Assembly (NCBI RefSeq): GCF_029212645.1
Contig: NZ_JARGND010000011.1
Location: 1-64,000 of the forward strand
Direction of reading: 5' to 3'
Length of the DNA: 64,000 nucleotides
Origin: Vannielia sp.
GTDB taxonomy: Bacteria; Pseudomonadota; Alphaproteobacteria; Rhodobacterales; Rhodobacteraceae
A program made the position numbers and the translations under genes. Under the pieces are notes generated by a model that was given only the letters and a program-made list of their open reading frames with translations, was not told the origin of the DNA and did no database searches. Within the stretch, counting starts at the first letter, position 1. Every line of letters starts with the position of its first letter. This document shows, one piece after another, positions 22,097 to 33,947 of this stretch.

Positions 22097-23269
22097 ATGA
22101 CTCCTGCTGCCCGGATTGCTGCCGCCGCTGAGGTGCTAGATGAAATCCGTGGAGGTGTGGCGGCAGAGCCTGCGCTCACCCGCTGGGGGCGTGGCCACCG
22201 CTTTGCCGGCTCCAAAGACCGCGCCGCGATCCGGGATCATGTGTTTGACGCGCTGCGCTGCCGCGCCAGTTTTGCCGCTTGGGGTGGTGGAGAAACGGGC
22301 CGTGCTTTGATGCTGGGGATGCTGCGGGCGGAGGGCCGTGACCCGGCCACGGTGTTTAACGGTGAAGGCCATGCGCCGGAGCCGTTGAGCGAGGCTGAAA
22401 CTGCGGCTGGTGGCGCACCAGAGGGGATGGCGGCGCTTGATTGCCCGGCATGGGTGTCGGGTGCGTTGCTGGCCAGCCTTGGCGATGATTTTGAAAGCGT
22501 TATGAGGGTCTTGCAGCGCAGAGCTGATGTGTTTTTGCGGGCTAATGTGCTGCGTGCCAGCCGGGAGGAGGCCGCGCAGGCGCTCGCTGATGAAGGGATC
22601 GTAGCCGAGCCCGGCCCGCTTGCTCCCGAGTGCCTGAAGGTGGTGGAGGGCGCGCGGCGGATCAAGCTTTCGCAGGCCTACCTTGATGGGCTGGTCGAGC
22701 TTCAGGATGCCGCGTCACAGGCGGTTTGTGCGCACATCCCGCTGCCAGAAACGGGCAAGGTGCTGGATTATTGTGCGGGAGGTGGCGGCAAGGTGCTGGC
22801 GCTGGCCGCGAGATCGCCCGGTTTGAGCTACGCCGCCCATGATGCTTTTCCAAAGCGCATGAAAGACTTGCCAGCTCGCGCTGAGCGGGCGGGTGTTGAC
22901 GCGCGGCTGGTTTCTGAAAGTGACGTCGAAACAGTTGCTTACGATGTGATCCTCACAGATGTTCCCTGTTCGGGTTCAGGGGCTTGGCGCCGCCAACCTG
23001 AGGCGAAATGGGCGCTCGACCAAGCCACCCTCGATGGGCTGCTGACCGTTCAACAGGAAATACTGGACACCGCCGCGCGCCTCGTTGCGCCGCGCGGGAC
23101 GTTGGCTTACGCGACTTGTTCGATGCTGAACGCTGAAAATGGCGATCAGATTTCCGCGTTTCTGGCCCGTAACAGCGCTTTCGAGATGGTATCCGAGCGG
23201 AGGTTCTCGCCGCTTGAGGGGGGAGACGGGTTTTTTCTTGCACTCCTGCGGAGATGCGGTGAGGCTTGA
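22097..23269 (+). CDS. RsmB/NOL1-type RNA cytosine C5-methyltransferase
   Basis: DYCAGGGGKVLALA (SAM motif), TDVPCSGSGAWRRQPEAKW and LAYATCSML catalytic motifs. Confidence 0.9.
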   Translation: MTPAARIAAAAEVLDEIRGGVAAEPALTRWGRGHRFAGSKDRAAIRDHVFDALRCRASFAAWGGGETGRALMLGMLRAEGRDPATVFNGEGHAPEPLSEAETAAGGAPEGMAALDCPAWVSGALLASLGDDFESVMRVLQRRADVFLRANVLRASREEAAQALADEGIVAEPGPLAPECLKVVEGARRIKLSQAYLDGLVELQDAASQAVCAHIPLPETGKVLDYCAGGGGKVLALAARSPGLSYAAHDAFPKRMKDLPARAERAGVDARLVSESDVETVAYDVILTDVPCSGSGAWRRQPEAKWALDQATLDGLLTVQQEILDTAARLVAPRGTLAYATCSMLNAENGDQISAFLARNSAFEMVSERRFSPLEGGDGFFLALLRRCGEA

Positions 23270-23299
23270 TGCGTCTCTAAGTTGTGCTTCGGTGAGGTT

Positions 23300-23314
23300 T
23301 TAATCCCCGGTTAA
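23300..23314. promoter_or_regulatory. Putative CtrA-binding box TTAA-N7-TTAA(C) upstream of cckA
   Basis: TTAATCCCCGGTTAAC, full match to the alphaproteobacterial CtrA consensus TTAA-N7-TTAA, 50 bp upstream of the GTG start. Confidence 0.7.
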
Positions 23315-23363
23315 CGATTTTCGGGCGATTGTGTTGTGAACCGAATCAAGGGAGTCCCGTGCC

Positions 23364-25676
23364 GTGTCGCACCCCGCGCTGTCGCCACAACCAGTTGCCC
23401 GTATGGCGCAGGTCTTAAGTGAAAAGTTCTGGATCCTCGGCGGAATTTCCGCCGTGTTGATCTGTGCCGGCCTCTATCTCCCGCACCCGTCGCTCACCCT
23501 GGTCTTTCTGGCATCGGGCGGCACTCTTGTGGCGTTGGCGCTGCTGGTGCGGTTGATCTCAAGTCGCCAGGTGGCGGCCGAACAAGCCCTTTCGGAGACG
23601 ATCTCAGGCTTTATCGAACATGACAACGCGCCCTCGGTGACAACTGATATGGATGGCGCCATCCGCACAATGAACAGCAGTGCCCGCGCCAAGCTTCCGG
23701 CTGAGCATGGCGATACTCTTGGCCGCGCTCTGCGTGACATGGTTGCAAACCCCGCCGCGCTGCTGTCTCGGCTGCAAAACCGGGCCGAGGCGCGAGGCCA
23801 TGCGTCGGAAGATGTGGTCACACGCAAAGGGCAAATGCGCATCGTTGTGCATCGCCTCGGGGAGGAGGGGTTTCTTTGGCGGTTGGAAGAGATTGCTGAG
23901 CGGGACACTGGCCGCGGCGCCGATGCGTTGAGTCTGCCGATGATGACTGTCGGCAAATCCGGGGCGATCCTGTTTATGAACGAGGCGTTGAAACGCGTGC
24001 TTGGCGGGCGGCTCAAACGGCTTGATGAAGTGTTTTTGCAGGCTCCCAGTGATCGCTTTTCGGGGCCGATGGTGCTGCACGGCAAAGGCGGCGATCTGGC
24101 CTGCCATGTTGTTGAAATCGCAGGGCAGATCGGGCGGCGGGAGATTTATCTGTTACCTGCCGAAGAGGCCCAGGATTCTGTCCTGAACGGTGCTAGCGCG
24201 GCGATTATGGATCAAATGCCTGTCGCTCTATTGCGCATTCGCCGCGATGGCATGGTGAGCATGGCCAACCGTCAAGCGCGGGAATTGTTGGCCGAAGAAC
24301 AGATGGAGGGCACAGCATTTTCGGAACTGGTAGAAGGCCTTGGCCGCTCGGTGCTGGATTGGCTAGCCGAAGTTGCGGATGGGCGCGGCCCGATCCGCTC
24401 GGAAGTCGTGCGGGCCCGCAAGTCGGTGAAAGACGTGTTCCTGCAGATATCGCTGAAGCGGGTAACAGAAGACGGTGAAATATCACTCGTGGCCGTGCTG
24501 AACGATGCGACCGAATTGAAAACGCTTGAGGCGCAATTCGTTCAAAGCCAGAAGATGCAAGCGATTGGCCAGCTAGCCGGTGGGGTGGCGCATGATTTCA
24601 ACAATCTGCTGACGGCAATTTCAGGCCACTGTGACTTGCTGCTCCTGCGCCATGATCAGGGTGACCCTGACTATGGCGACCTGGTGCAGATCAATCAAAA
24701 CGCCAATCGCGCGGCCTCTCTCGTTGGCCAGCTTCTGGCCTTCTCACGCAAGCAAAATCTCCAGCCGGAAGTGCTCGACATGCGTGACACCCTATCGGAC
24801 CTTGGGCATTTATTGAACCGCTTGGTTGGCGAGCGGTTGCGGCTATCCCTCACTCATGATCCCGAGCTCGCCCCGATTCGCGCCGATAAACGGCAGTTGG
24901 AACAGGTAATCATGAACCTTGTGGTCAATGCCCGTGACGCCATGCCGGATGGCGGCTGTATCACCGTTGAAACCGAGAATCGCCAGCTGGACACAGAGAT
25001 GCAGCGTGACCGGGTCACGGTGCCGCCAGGGGCGTATGTGGTAGTATCGGTGCGCGACGAGGGTAGCGGCATCCACCCTGATAAGATCAGCAAGATTTTT
25101 GAACCCTTTTGGAGCACCAAAGGCACCAAGGGCACGGGGCTTGGGCTTTCGACAGCCTATGGTATTGTCAAACAGACGGGCGGCTACATTTTTGTGGACA
25201 GTGTGCTGGGGGAGGGGAGCTGCTTCACGCTCTTCTTCCCGGCCTATGATCGCCCGGCCGAACCGCCGCAGGTGGTGCCCGAGCAGGTGCTGGAACAGGC
25301 CGCGCTACAGGGCGAGGGGGTGATTTTGCTTGTTGAAGACGAGGCGCCGGTCCGTGCCTTTGCGTCCCGCGCGCTCAGGATGCGCGGCTACACCGTGCTG
25401 GAGGCCGAAAGTGCGGAGGAAGCGCTGGTGGTTCTTGAGGACAACGCGCTTGAGATCGATGTTTTTGTGACAGATGTCATCATGCCGGGGATGGATGGGC
25501 CGAGTTGGGTGAAGAAGGCGCTGGAAGTGCGCCCAGGCACCAAGGTGGTGTTCGTATCGGGTTATGCTGAGGATAGTTTCGACAGTGATCAAGCGCTGAT
25601 TCCCAACTCCGTTTTCTTGCCGAAACCCTTTTCCCTCAACGAGTTGACGGCGACGGTGCACCAACAGATCCATTAG
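23364..25676 (+). CDS. cckA: Hybrid sensor histidine kinase CckA
   Basis: Two TM segments, PAS-like regions, HisKA ([29 protein letters not shown]), HATPase ([22 protein letters not shown]) and C-terminal receiver ([11 protein letters not shown]); characteristic CckA architecture. Confidence 0.9.
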   Translation: MSHPALSPQPVARMAQVLSEKFWILGGISAVLICAGLYLPHPSLTLVFLASGGTLVALALLVRLISSRQVAAEQALSETISGFIEHDNAPSVTTDMDGAIRTMNSSARAKLPAEHGDTLGRALRDMVANPAALLSRLQNRAEARGHASEDVVTRKGQMRIVVHRLGEEGFLWRLEEIAERDTGRGADALSLPMMTVGKSGAILFMNEALKRVLGGRLKRLDEVFLQAPSDRFSGPMVLHGKGGDLACHVVEIAGQIGRREIYLLPAEEAQDSVLNGASAAIMDQMPVALLRIRRDGMVSMANRQARELLAEEQMEGTAFSELVEGLGRSVLDWLAEVADGRGPIRSEVVRARKSVKDVFLQISLKRVTEDGEISLVAVLNDATELKTLEAQFVQSQKMQAIGQLAGGVAHDFNNLLTAISGHCDLLLLRHDQGDPDYGDLVQINQNANRAASLVGQLLAFSRKQNLQPEVLDMRDTLSDLGHLLNRLVGERLRLSLTHDPELAPIRADKRQLEQVIMNLVVNARDAMPDGGCITVETENRQLDTEMQRDRVTVPPGAYVVVSVRDEGSGIHPDKISKIFEPFWSTKGTKGTGLGLSTAYGIVKQTGGYIFVDSVLGEGSCFTLFFPAYDRPAEPPQVVPEQVLEQAALQGEGVILLVEDEAPVRAFASRALRMRGYTVLEAESAEEALVVLEDNALEIDVFVTDVIMPGMDGPSWVKKALEVRPGTKVVFVSGYAEDSFDSDQALIPNSVFLPKPFSLNELTATVHQQIH

Positions 25677-25708
25677 CGCCGCTTCACCAGAGTTGTATTC
25701 TAGGCTCT

Positions 25709-25754
25709 TAAACGGATTTCCAATCCCCACCTAAACGGATTTCCAATCCCCACC
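25709..25754. repeat. Perfect 23-bp tandem duplication (TAAACGGATTTCCAATCCCCACC x2)
   Basis: Two identical adjacent copies, 25709-25731 and 25732-25754, spanning the stop codon of the minus-strand sulfotransferase. Confidence 0.95.
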
Positions 25755-26348
25755 GGAGACGAGTGTGCGGTAGAGAAGGAGGTCTTTCTTGAGGTTTTCC
25801 TCCAACGGCGCGTGCAAATCCTCGGCGATTTTAAGATCACCCGGTGGGGAGACATTAGCGCGGGGCAGGTCGAGTTTGCAGTCGAGACGCTCTTCGAGAA
25901 AGGCCACCAAATCTTCCATCCGTTCGTAGGGGAAGAGGTAATCAACGCCGACCTTGTCATTCTCGGTTCGCAGAAAACGCCATTGTCGCCCGAGGCGACT
26001 GTAAGGGGGCTGTGGGTCTGTCAGGTAGCCGCTGAGGAAGCTGGAAAAATCCATTTCCCGGGTGGAATTGAGCTTGCCGTTGAGGTCGTCGCGCCGACGA
26101 TAGCGATACCAACTGCCCAACCAGTCAATTGGATCACGCATCATCGCAACGAACCGAAAGCGGCTGAACTCATCGTGCGTCAGTAATCGCGGCAGCGCGG
26201 TTTGCGCCCAAGAGTAGGTCATATGTTTGATTTTTGGAGGGTGGCGAAACATCACATCAATGTGTTCGGCAAGCGCCAACTCGAGCGCATGAGTTCCGGT
26301 CTTTGGTGTGGCCATCAAGACGAGCCCGGCGTCCCAAAAAATCAGCAT
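25731..26348 (-). CDS. Sulfotransferase family protein
   Basis: PAPS-binding-like MATPKTGTHALELAL, and MMRDPIDWLGSWYRYRRRDD. Confidence 0.8.
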   Translation of the reverse strand: MLIFWDAGLVLMATPKTGTHALELALAEHIDVMFRHPPKIKHMTYSWAQTALPRLLTHDEFSRFRFVAMMRDPIDWLGSWYRYRRRDDLNGKLNSTREMDFSSFLSGYLTDPQPPYSRLGRQWRFLRTENDKVGVDYLFPYERMEDLVAFLEERLDCKLDLPRANVSPPGDLKIAEDLHAPLEENLKKDLLLYRTLVSGGDWKSV

Positions 26349-26477
26349 CTACTACAACCATTCCCTGTTGGGTTTCAGGTTTTTCGTAAACGTTCACGCT
26401 TCATTAACCAAGGGGCGCGCAGGATGGTTCGGTAAGATTTGTCTTGCTTTGTTCTCTTTTTGGTCCGATACGGATTG

Positions 26478-26492
26478 GAACAAGAGGTGAAC
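26478..26492. promoter_or_regulatory. LexA/SOS box of alphaproteobacterial type (GAAC-N7-GAAC)
   Basis: GAACAAGAGGTGAAC upstream of recA, reverse complement of GTTC-N7-GTTC. Confidence 0.85.
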
Positions 26493-26544
26493 AATAGCAG
26501 TCATTGCCGCCCCTAGCGGCGTATGAAATAAGGATGGAAACCAC

Positions 26545-27630
26545 ATGGCAACGGCGGACCTTCTCAGCATGAGCGACAAGAAGAGCGGTGACAAGCAAAA
26601 GGCGCTGGATAGCGCTCTGGCGCAGATCGAACGGCAGTTTGGCAAGGGCTCGATCATGAAACTGGGGGGCGAGAACGCCCTGCCTGACATCGAGGCAACC
26701 TCGACCGGCTCCCTGGGTCTCGATATCGCACTTGGCATTGGCGGGCTTCCGAAAGGCCGGGTTGTTGAGATTTTCGGCCCCGAATCTTCGGGCAAGACCA
26801 CGCTGACCCTGCATTGCGTGGCCGAGGAGCAGAAAAAAGGCGGGGTGTGCGCTTTTGTGGATGCCGAGCACGCGCTTGACCCGCAATATGCCAAAAAGCT
26901 CGGCGTGGACCTTAATGAACTTCTGATCTCGCAGCCCGACACTGGTGAGCAGGCGCTGGAAATTGTCGACACGCTTGTGCGCTCTGGTGCCGTGAGCATG
27001 GTTGTCGTCGATTCCGTTGCCGCGCTGACGCCGAAATCGGAACTTGAAGGTGATATGGGCGATAGCAGCGTGGGCGTGCATGCCCGGCTTATGTCACAGG
27101 CGATGCGCAAGCTCACCGGGTCGATCTCGCGCTCCAATTGCATGGTGATCTTCATCAACCAGATCAGGATGAAGATTGGCGTGATGTTCGGCTCGCCCGA
27201 AACCACGACCGGCGGCAATGCGCTGAAGTTTTACTCCTCGGTGCGCCTTGATATCCGCCGCATCGGCGCGATCAAGGACCGTGACGAGGTTGTGGGCAAC
27301 GCGACGCGCGTGAAGGTTGTGAAAAACAAGGTCGCGCCGCCTTTCAAGCAGGTGGAATTCGACATCATGTATGGCGAAGGTATTTCGAAAACCGGCGAGC
27401 TTCTGGACCTTGGTGTCAAGGCGGGGGTGGTTGAAAAATCCGGTTCCTGGTTCTCTTACGGGGATGAGCGGATTGGGCAGGGGCGTGAAAACTCCAAGCT
27501 GTTCCTCAAGGAGCACCCGGATGTTGCGCTGGAGATCGAAGACAAGATTCGCGCCGCCCATGGCCTCGATTTTGATGGCGACATGAGCGATGCTGACACC
27601 GGCGAAGGTGAGGATATCCTGGAGGCGTGA
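26545..27630 (+). CDS. recA: Recombinase RecA
   Basis: [17 protein letters not shown]-type Walker A, full-length RecA sequence. Confidence 0.98.
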   Translation: MATADLLSMSDKKSGDKQKALDSALAQIERQFGKGSIMKLGGENALPDIEATSTGSLGLDIALGIGGLPKGRVVEIFGPESSGKTTLTLHCVAEEQKKGGVCAFVDAEHALDPQYAKKLGVDLNELLISQPDTGEQALEIVDTLVRSGAVSMVVVDSVAALTPKSELEGDMGDSSVGVHARLMSQAMRKLTGSISRSNCMVIFINQIRMKIGVMFGSPETTTGGNALKFYSSVRLDIRRIGAIKDRDEVVGNATRVKVVKNKVAPPFKQVEFDIMYGEGISKTGELLDLGVKAGVVEKSGSWFSYGDERIGQGRENSKLFLKEHPDVALEIEDKIRAAHGLDFDGDMSDADTGEGEDILEA

Positions 27631-27766
27631 CCCTGCCACAGCGTTGATTTTTTTGGGCGGGCCAGTGATGGTGCCGCCCCTTTTCACATTCGCCCGTGGA
27701 CAGGCCCTGACGGTGGCGATACACCTTTCCGAACCCATGGAAACCACCCTCGAGGCCGCCTGAAAC

Positions 27767-30421
27767 ATGCGCACGCTGAACGACATTCGCACCACTTTTC
27801 TCGACTATTTCGCCCGACAGGGGCATGAGGTTGTCGACAGTTCACCGCTGGTGCCGCGCAATGACCCTACCTTGATGTTCACCGCCGCCGGGATGGTGCA
27901 GTTCAAGAACCTGTTTACCGGGGTTGAGCGCCGCGATTACAGCCGCGCCACAACGGCGCAGAAATGTGTGCGTGCCGGCGGAAAACACAACGATCTGGAC
28001 AATGTGGGCTATACCAACCGGCACCATACGTTCTTTGAAATGCTGGGGAATTTCTCGTTTGGGGATTACTTCAAGGACGATGCGATTGCCTTTGCCTGGG
28101 AGTTGATCACCAAGGAGCTTGGCGTCAACAAAGACAAGCTTTTGGTGACGGTTTACCATACCGACGATGAGGCGGTGGAGATTTGGAAGAAGGTTGCTGG
28201 GCTTTCGGATGATCGCATTTTGCGTATCGCGACCGATGACAACTTCTGGTCTGCCGGGCCAACCGGACCTTGCGGCCCCTGTACCGAAATCTTTTACGAT
28301 CACGGCGAGCAGTTTTGGGGCGGCCCTCCGGGCACGCCGGATGAGGATGGTGACCGGTTCATCGAAATCTGGAACCTCGTTTTCATGCAGTATGAGCAGT
28401 TCGAGGATGGCCGCCGGGAGAATCTGGCGGCGCAGTCGATTGATACGGGCATGGGGATTGAGCGGGTGGCCGCGCTGTTGCAGGGCACCAATGACAACTA
28501 TGCGACCGACCTGATGCGCTCGTTGATCGAGGCGAGCGGCCATGCGTCTAACAGTGACCCGGATGGCGAGGGGCGCACACACCATCGGGTGATTGCCGAT
28601 CATCTGCGCTCGACCTCTTTCCTGATCGCCGATGGCGTGATGCCTTCGGCGGAGGGGCGTGGCTATGTGCTGCGGCGGATCATGCGCCGGGCGATGCGGC
28701 ACGCGCATTTGTTGGGCACCAAAGACCCGTTGATGCACCGTTTGGTGCCTGCGCTGGTGCAACAAATGGGCGCGGCTTACCCTGAATTGGGGCAGGCGCA
28801 GAGCCTCATTGAAGAGACATTGCAGGCCGAGGAAACCCGTTTTCGCCAGACCCTGGATCGCGGCTTGAAGCTGCTCGATGAAGAGATTGTGGATCTGCCG
28901 GAAGGGGCCGAATTGCCGGGTACGACGGCGTTCAAACTTTATGATACCTATGGCTTCCCGCTGGATTTGACGCAGGATGCGCTGCGCGAAAAGGGCCGTG
29001 CGGTGGATACCGAAGGCTTTGACACGGCGATGGCGGAGCAAAAGGCCAAGGCGCGGGCAAGCTGGGCCGGCTCGGGTGAGGCGGCGGATGCGACGATCTG
29101 GTTTGATCTGGCCGAGGAGCATGGGGTCACCGAGTTTTTGGGCTATGACACCGAGGCGGCGGAGGGGCAGATCCTGGCCGTTGTGAAGGGGTCCGACAGG
29201 GCCAAATCGGCGGCCGCGGGGGAAGAGTTGCAGCTGGTGCTGAACCAAACGCCGTTTTATGCCGAAAGCGGCGGGCAGGTGGGCGACACCGGCGCAATTC
29301 GCACGAAAACGGGGCGCGCCGTGGTGACGGATTGCCGGAAGGCGGCGGGCGTGTTCATCCATTTTGCGCGGGTTGAAGAGGGGCAGATCGAGGCCGGGCA
29401 GGGCGCGGAGCTTGAGGTGGATCACGGGCGGCGCACGCTGATCCGGGCCAACCACTCGGCCACGCATCTGCTGCATGAGGCGCTGCGCAACGCGCTTGGT
29501 GAGCATGTTTCACAGCGCGGGTCGCTCAATGCGCCTGACAGGCTGCGGTTTGACTTTTCGCACGGCAAGGCGCTGAGCGCCGAAGAGATCGCCGGGATCG
29601 AGGCTGAGGTGAACGAATTTATCCGCCAGAACACGCCAGTTGAAACCCGCATCATGACGCCGGATGACGCGCGTGCGCTTGGAGCGCAGGCGTTGTTTGG
29701 CGAGAAATATGGGGATGAGGTGCGCGTGGTTTCGATGGGCCGCGCGGGCACCGGCAAGGGCAGTGATGGCGAGACCTATTCGCTGGAGCTTTGCGGTGGC
29801 ACCCATGTGGCGCGCACCGGTGATATCGGGGCTTTTGCGCTGACCGCGGAAACGGCGTCGTCCTCGGGGGTTCGCCGGATCGAAGCGCTGACGGGGCAGG
29901 CCGCTTTGGGCGAGTTGCGTGGGCGTGATAAGGCGCTGGCTGAGATTGAGGGAATGTTGAAAAGCTCCGGGCCGGAGGTGATTGCGCGGGTGAAGTCCCT
30001 CATCGAGGAGCGCAAGGCGCTCACCAATGAGGTGGCGCAGCTTCGCCAGCAGCTTGCGCTTTCGGGCGGGGGCGAGGCCCAGGCGGAAATCGCCGAGATT
30101 AACGGGGTTCCCTTTATTGCGCAGGTGTTGTCGGGGGTGACGGGCAAGGATTTGCCGGGGTTGATTGACGCCCACAAGGAGAGCCTTGGCTCGGGGGCTG
30201 TGTTGCTGATCGCCGATGCGGGAGGCAAGGCCGCTGTGGCGGCCGGGGTCACCCGTGATTTGACCGACACGCTTTCGGCGGTGGACCTTGTGAAGGCCGC
30301 CGTGGTGGAGCTTGGCGGAAAGGGCGGCGGTGGCCGGCCCGATTTGGCGCAGGGCGGTGGCCGTGACGCCTCGAATGCAAAGGCCGCGATTGCCGCTGCC
30401 GAAGCCGTGATAGGAGGCTGA
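27767..30421 (+). CDS. alaS: Alanine-tRNA ligase
   Basis: AlaRS motifs: [48 protein letters not shown]. Confidence 0.97.
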   Translation: MRTLNDIRTTFLDYFARQGHEVVDSSPLVPRNDPTLMFTAAGMVQFKNLFTGVERRDYSRATTAQKCVRAGGKHNDLDNVGYTNRHHTFFEMLGNFSFGDYFKDDAIAFAWELITKELGVNKDKLLVTVYHTDDEAVEIWKKVAGLSDDRILRIATDDNFWSAGPTGPCGPCTEIFYDHGEQFWGGPPGTPDEDGDRFIEIWNLVFMQYEQFEDGRRENLAAQSIDTGMGIERVAALLQGTNDNYATDLMRSLIEASGHASNSDPDGEGRTHHRVIADHLRSTSFLIADGVMPSAEGRGYVLRRIMRRAMRHAHLLGTKDPLMHRLVPALVQQMGAAYPELGQAQSLIEETLQAEETRFRQTLDRGLKLLDEEIVDLPEGAELPGTTAFKLYDTYGFPLDLTQDALREKGRAVDTEGFDTAMAEQKAKARASWAGSGEAADATIWFDLAEEHGVTEFLGYDTEAAEGQILAVVKGSDRAKSAAAGEELQLVLNQTPFYAESGGQVGDTGAIRTKTGRAVVTDCRKAAGVFIHFARVEEGQIEAGQGAELEVDHGRRTLIRANHSATHLLHEALRNALGEHVSQRGSLNAPDRLRFDFSHGKALSAEEIAGIEAEVNEFIRQNTPVETRIMTPDDARALGAQALFGEKYGDEVRVVSMGRAGTGKGSDGETYSLELCGGTHVARTGDIGAFALTAETASSSGVRRIEALTGQAALGELRGRDKALAEIEGMLKSSGPEVIARVKSLIEERKALTNEVAQLRQQLALSGGGEAQAEIAEINGVPFIAQVLSGVTGKDLPGLIDAHKESLGSGAVLLIADAGGKAAVAAGVTRDLTDTLSAVDLVKAAVVELGGKGGGGRPDLAQGGGRDASNAKAAIAAAEAVIGG

Positions 30422-30422
30422 T

Positions 30423-30710
30423 ATGCCCGCACTTTGGATTGCCCATGTAACCGTGACCGATGACGAGGCCTATGGCAAATATGCCAAGCTTGCCGGGCCT
30501 GCGATTGCCGCCCATGGGGGCAGCTTTATCGCCCGTGGTGGCAAGTTTGTGCAGCTTGAGGGCAAGGAGCGGCCGCGCAATGTGGTGGCGCGTTTCCCCA
30601 GTGTTGATGCGGCGGTTGAGTGCTACCACTCGCCCGAATATCAAGAGGCGCTGAGCCACGCGAAGGGGGCCTCGGAGCGCGAATTGATGGTGGTTGAAAC
30701 CTCGGAGTGA
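30423..30710 (+). CDS. DUF1330 family protein
   Basis: Short protein with ALWIAHVTVTDDEAYGKYAKLAGPAIAAHGGSFIARGG and RNVVARFPSVDAAVECYHSPEYQEAL, typical of DUF1330. Confidence 0.85.
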   Translation: MPALWIAHVTVTDDEAYGKYAKLAGPAIAAHGGSFIARGGKFVQLEGKERPRNVVARFPSVDAAVECYHSPEYQEALSHAKGASERELMVVETSE

Positions 30711-30740
30711 GGGGCGTTCGCGCAGCCGCAACCGGATAAG

Positions 30741-30773
30741 AAAAAGGGCTCCGCGATGCGGGGCCCTTTTTTT
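30741..30773. terminator. Bidirectional Rho-independent terminator between the alaS operon and typA
   Basis: AAAAAGGGCTCCGCGATGCGGGGCCCTTTTTTT: strong stem with A-tract on one side and T-tract on the other, between convergent genes. Confidence 0.85.
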
Positions 30774-30815
30774 GCGTTTGTGATCCGTGTTGTGGCGTTG
30801 GAGCGCCTGTCAGCC

Positions 30816-32630
30816 CTAGGAGCGGGCGGCTTTTTTGCGCTCATGTGGGTCAAGGTAGCGCTTGCGCAGGCGGATCGCGTTGGGGGTCACCTCAACCAGC
30901 TCATCGTCGTTGATATAGGCGATGGCCTCTTCGAGGGAGAGGGTGATTGGCGTGGTCAGACGCACGGCTTCATCGGTGCCCGAGGCGCGCACGTTGGTGA
31001 GCTTTTTGCCCTTCAGCGGGTTCACTTCAAGATCGTTCTCGCGGGAGTGCTCGCCGATGATCATGCCTGTATAAACAGGGGTTTGCGCCCCGATGAACAT
31101 GCGGCCACGGTCTTCGAGGTTCCAGAGCGCATAGGCCACGGCCTCGCCCGGTTCCATTGAGATGAGCACACCGGCGCGGCGGCCGGGAATGGGGCCTTTA
31201 TGCGGGGCCCAGCCGTGGAACACCCGGTTGAGCACGCCTGTGCCGCGCGTGTCGGTGAGAAATTCGCCATGATAGCCGATCAGCCCGCGAGAAGGGACGT
31301 GGGCGACGATGCGGGTCTTGCCTGCACCGGCTTGCTTCATCTCGACCAGTTCGCCTTTGCGGGCGCCGGTGAGCTTTTCGATGACGGCGCCGGAGTGGTC
31401 GTCATCCACGTCGATGGTGGCCTCTTCGATCGGCTCCATCTTCACGCCGTCTTCCTCGCGCATGATCACCTGCGGGCGGGAGATTGAAAGCTCAAACCCT
31501 TCGCGGCGCATGTTTTCGATCAGCACGCCCATTTGCAATTCGCCGCGGCCTGACACCTCAAAGGCTTCGCCGCCCGGTGTGTCGGCGATCTTGATGGCGA
31601 CGTTTTGCTCGGCCTCTTTCATCAGGCGTTCGCGGATCACGCGGGACTGCACCTTTTTGCCATCGCGGCCAGCCAGGGGGCTGTCGTTGATGCCGAAGGT
31701 CACGGTAATGGTGGGCGGGTCGATCGGCTGGGCGTCGAGCGGCTCATCAACGGCGAGGGCGCAGATCGTATCGGCCACGGTGGCCTTTTGCATCCCGGCG
31801 ATGGACACGATGTCACCCGCCTGGGCTTCATCAATGTCTTGCAGGCCGAGGCCACGGAAGGCCTGAATTTTGGTGGCGCGGAACTGCTCGATCTTCTGGC
31901 CGTTGCGGGTGAGCGCCTGAACGGTGGCGCCAACCTTGAGCTTGCCGCTTTCAACGCGGCCTGTCAGCAGGCGGCCAACGAAGGGGTCAGAGCCGAGCGT
32001 GGTGGCCAGCATGCGGAAGTCTTCGTCCTGGCGCGCGATCTGGCGCGGCTTGGGGACGTGGTTGACGACCAGCTGGAACAGCGCATCGAGGTTCTTGCGG
32101 GGGCCATCAAGCTCGGCGTCGCACCAGCCGTTACGCCCGGAGGCGTAGAGGTGCGGAAAGTCGAGTTGGTCTTCGTCGGCATCGAGCGCGGCGAAGAGAT
32201 CAAACACCTCGTCAAGCGCGCGATCCGGCTCGGCGTCGGGTTTGTCGACCTTGTTGAGCACCACGATGGGGCGCAGGCCAAGGGCGAGGGCCTTGGAGGT
32301 GACGAATTTGGTTTGCGGCATCGGGCCTTCGGCAGCGTCCACCAGCAGCACCACACCATCGACCATCGACAGGATGCGCTCGACCTCGCCGCCAAAGTCG
32401 GCGTGGCCGGGGGTGTCAACGATGTTGATCCGGGTGCTCTTCCATTCCACCGAGGTGGCCTTGGCAAGAATGGTGATCCCGCGCTCGCGCTCAAGGTCAT
32501 TGCTGTCCATCGCCCGCTCGGCAACGGCCTGGTTTTCGCGGAACGCGCCAGACTGCTTGAGAAGCTCGTCCACCAGTGTGGTTTTGCCATGGTCCACGTG
32601 GGCGATGATGGCGATATTGCGAAGATCCAT
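30816..32630 (-). CDS. typA: Translational GTPase TypA/BipA
   Basis: [51 protein letters not shown]; full-length TypA. Confidence 0.96.
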   Translation of the reverse strand: MDLRNIAIIAHVDHGKTTLVDELLKQSGAFRENQAVAERAMDSNDLERERGITILAKATSVEWKSTRINIVDTPGHADFGGEVERILSMVDGVVLLVDAAEGPMPQTKFVTSKALALGLRPIVVLNKVDKPDAEPDRALDEVFDLFAALDADEDQLDFPHLYASGRNGWCDAELDGPRKNLDALFQLVVNHVPKPRQIARQDEDFRMLATTLGSDPFVGRLLTGRVESGKLKVGATVQALTRNGQKIEQFRATKIQAFRGLGLQDIDEAQAGDIVSIAGMQKATVADTICALAVDEPLDAQPIDPPTITVTFGINDSPLAGRDGKKVQSRVIRERLMKEAEQNVAIKIADTPGGEAFEVSGRGELQMGVLIENMRREGFELSISRPQVIMREEDGVKMEPIEEATIDVDDDHSGAVIEKLTGARKGELVEMKQAGAGKTRIVAHVPSRGLIGYHGEFLTDTRGTGVLNRVFHGWAPHKGPIPGRRAGVLISMEPGEAVAYALWNLEDRGRMFIGAQTPVYTGMIIGEHSRENDLEVNPLKGKKLTNVRASGTDEAVRLTTPITLSLEEAIAYINDDELVEVTPNAIRLRKRYLDPHERKKAARS

Positions 32631-32885
32631 TGAAGCGCGTCCTTTGTCTGCTCGCGCCGCGCATATACGGCACCGCAGCGAAAGGCCAGCGCGAATGAGC
32701 GTTAACGGATGACTTGCGGGTGCGCGAGGACAGGGTTGCGCTGCGACGCGCAGAGAAAGCGGCCATTGGTGATCATGACTGTCTCCCAAAAAGGGGAGGT
32801 GCCAGAAAGGGCGGAGATTGCATCTCACGGGGTGCGAGCCGCTTGCCTGCCGGTTGGTTTGGGCCTGTCGAGCGGGCGGGCAGGC

Positions 32886-33221
32886 TCAATGGGTGGTGGT
32901 TGCCGAGAAGAGATGCAGGACCAGAACGCCCGAGATAATCAGGGCGAGGCCGATAATGGCGGGCAGATCGAGCTTTTGGCCATAGATGATAAGCCCCATG
33001 AACGCGATCAGCACGATGCCCACGCCGGACCAGATGGCATAGACAACGCCCACCGGCATGACCTTGAGCGCCAGTGACATGAAGTAGAACGACAGCGCAT
33101 AGCTTAGCACCACAATTGCCGCCGGGCCGATGCGGGTGAAGCCCTTGGTGGCGGGCAGGGCGGTCGTGCCAAGCGTTTCGGTGATGATGGCGAGGATCAG
33201 GTAGAGGTAATGGGTGGGCAT
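32886..33221 (-). CDS. Small multidrug resistance (SMR/EmrE) family transporter
   Basis: 4-TM, 111 aa, YLYLILAIITETLGTTALPATKGF and VVYAIWSGVGIVLI motifs of SMR proteins. Confidence 0.92.
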   Translation of the reverse strand: MPTHYLYLILAIITETLGTTALPATKGFTRIGPAAIVVLSYALSFYFMSLALKVMPVGVVYAIWSGVGIVLIAFMGLIIYGQKLDLPAIIGLALIISGVLVLHLFSATTTH

Positions 33222-33269
33222 GGGGCGCTCCGGGCAGAAGGGGGATGAGGGCCGGTGCTTTGGCCCTGT

Positions 33270-33947
33270 TCAGAACGCGGTGCCACGGCGAGCGGTGCGG
33301 CTTGCCTGCGCGTCCAGCCCGGCGCTCACCTCGCGCATGTAGCGGATGAAGAGCAGGCCGGAAACCACCGTGAAGGCCGAGGCGAAGGGCGAGGACCAGT
33401 TGCTGAAGGTCACATCGGCCACGGTTTCGGCCCCCATGAAGCTGCGAAAGCCGAGGTTGGCCACCAGATTGCCGATGATCCAGCAGGCCCAGAGCGTTTT
33501 GAGGTAGCCCGGCGCGGGGGCCTTTAGGGTTTCGTCGCCCTCGGTGGCAAAGGTGATAAGCTGGCGCATTTTCTTGAACGGCATGAAGAGGTTGGCGATG
33601 GGTACGATGAACCAGAGCCAATGCGCATGCCCGCCCGAGCGCGCCTCGTTGGTGGAGAGCAGTTTGGCCAGTTCACCGGCGCGGTAAAGGAATATCGCGT
33701 TGATCACGATGCAGGTGACAAAGACCGCAAAGAAGACCATCGCGGCGATGGCTAACACCCCGTAGAGCGCCAATAGGCCGTCACTCAACGCGTCTTCGTA
33801 GAGCATATCAGGCGGCAGGCCGGAGAGCATGAAGCTTTCGGCCACATCAAGGGCTGAGAGGGCCAAATCAACGATGAGGTAAGCCACGGTAAAGCCCACG
33901 GCGAGAGGAAGGATACGGGTGGACGGGGTTTTGGTGTGGCTGGTCAT
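33270..33947 (-). CDS. DUF4328-like membrane protein
   Basis: Multi-TM protein with ARSGGHAHWLWFIVPIANLFMPFKKMRQL typical of DUF4328; start set to MTSHTK. Confidence 0.7.
   Translation of the reverse strand: MTSHTKTPSTRILPLAVGFTVAYLIVDLALSALDVAESFMLSGLPPDMLYEDALSDGLLALYGVLAIAAMVFFAVFVTCIVINAIFLYRAGELAKLLSTNEARSGGHAHWLWFIVPIANLFMPFKKMRQLITFATEGDETLKAPAPGYLKTLWACWIIGNLVANLGFRSFMGAETVADVTFSNWSSPFASAFTVVSGLLFIRYMREVSAGLDAQASRTARRGTAF

Noticed and set aside
26395-26412. Single TTAACC half-site upstream of the sulfotransferase considered as a CtrA box
   Set aside because: No second TTAA at the correct 7-nt spacing.
27842-29506. 554-aa minus-strand ORF opposite alaS
   Set aside because: Shadow ORF of alaS; composition typical of reverse-frame translation.
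31605-32633. 342-aa plus-strand ORF opposite typA
   Set aside because: Shadow ORF of typA.
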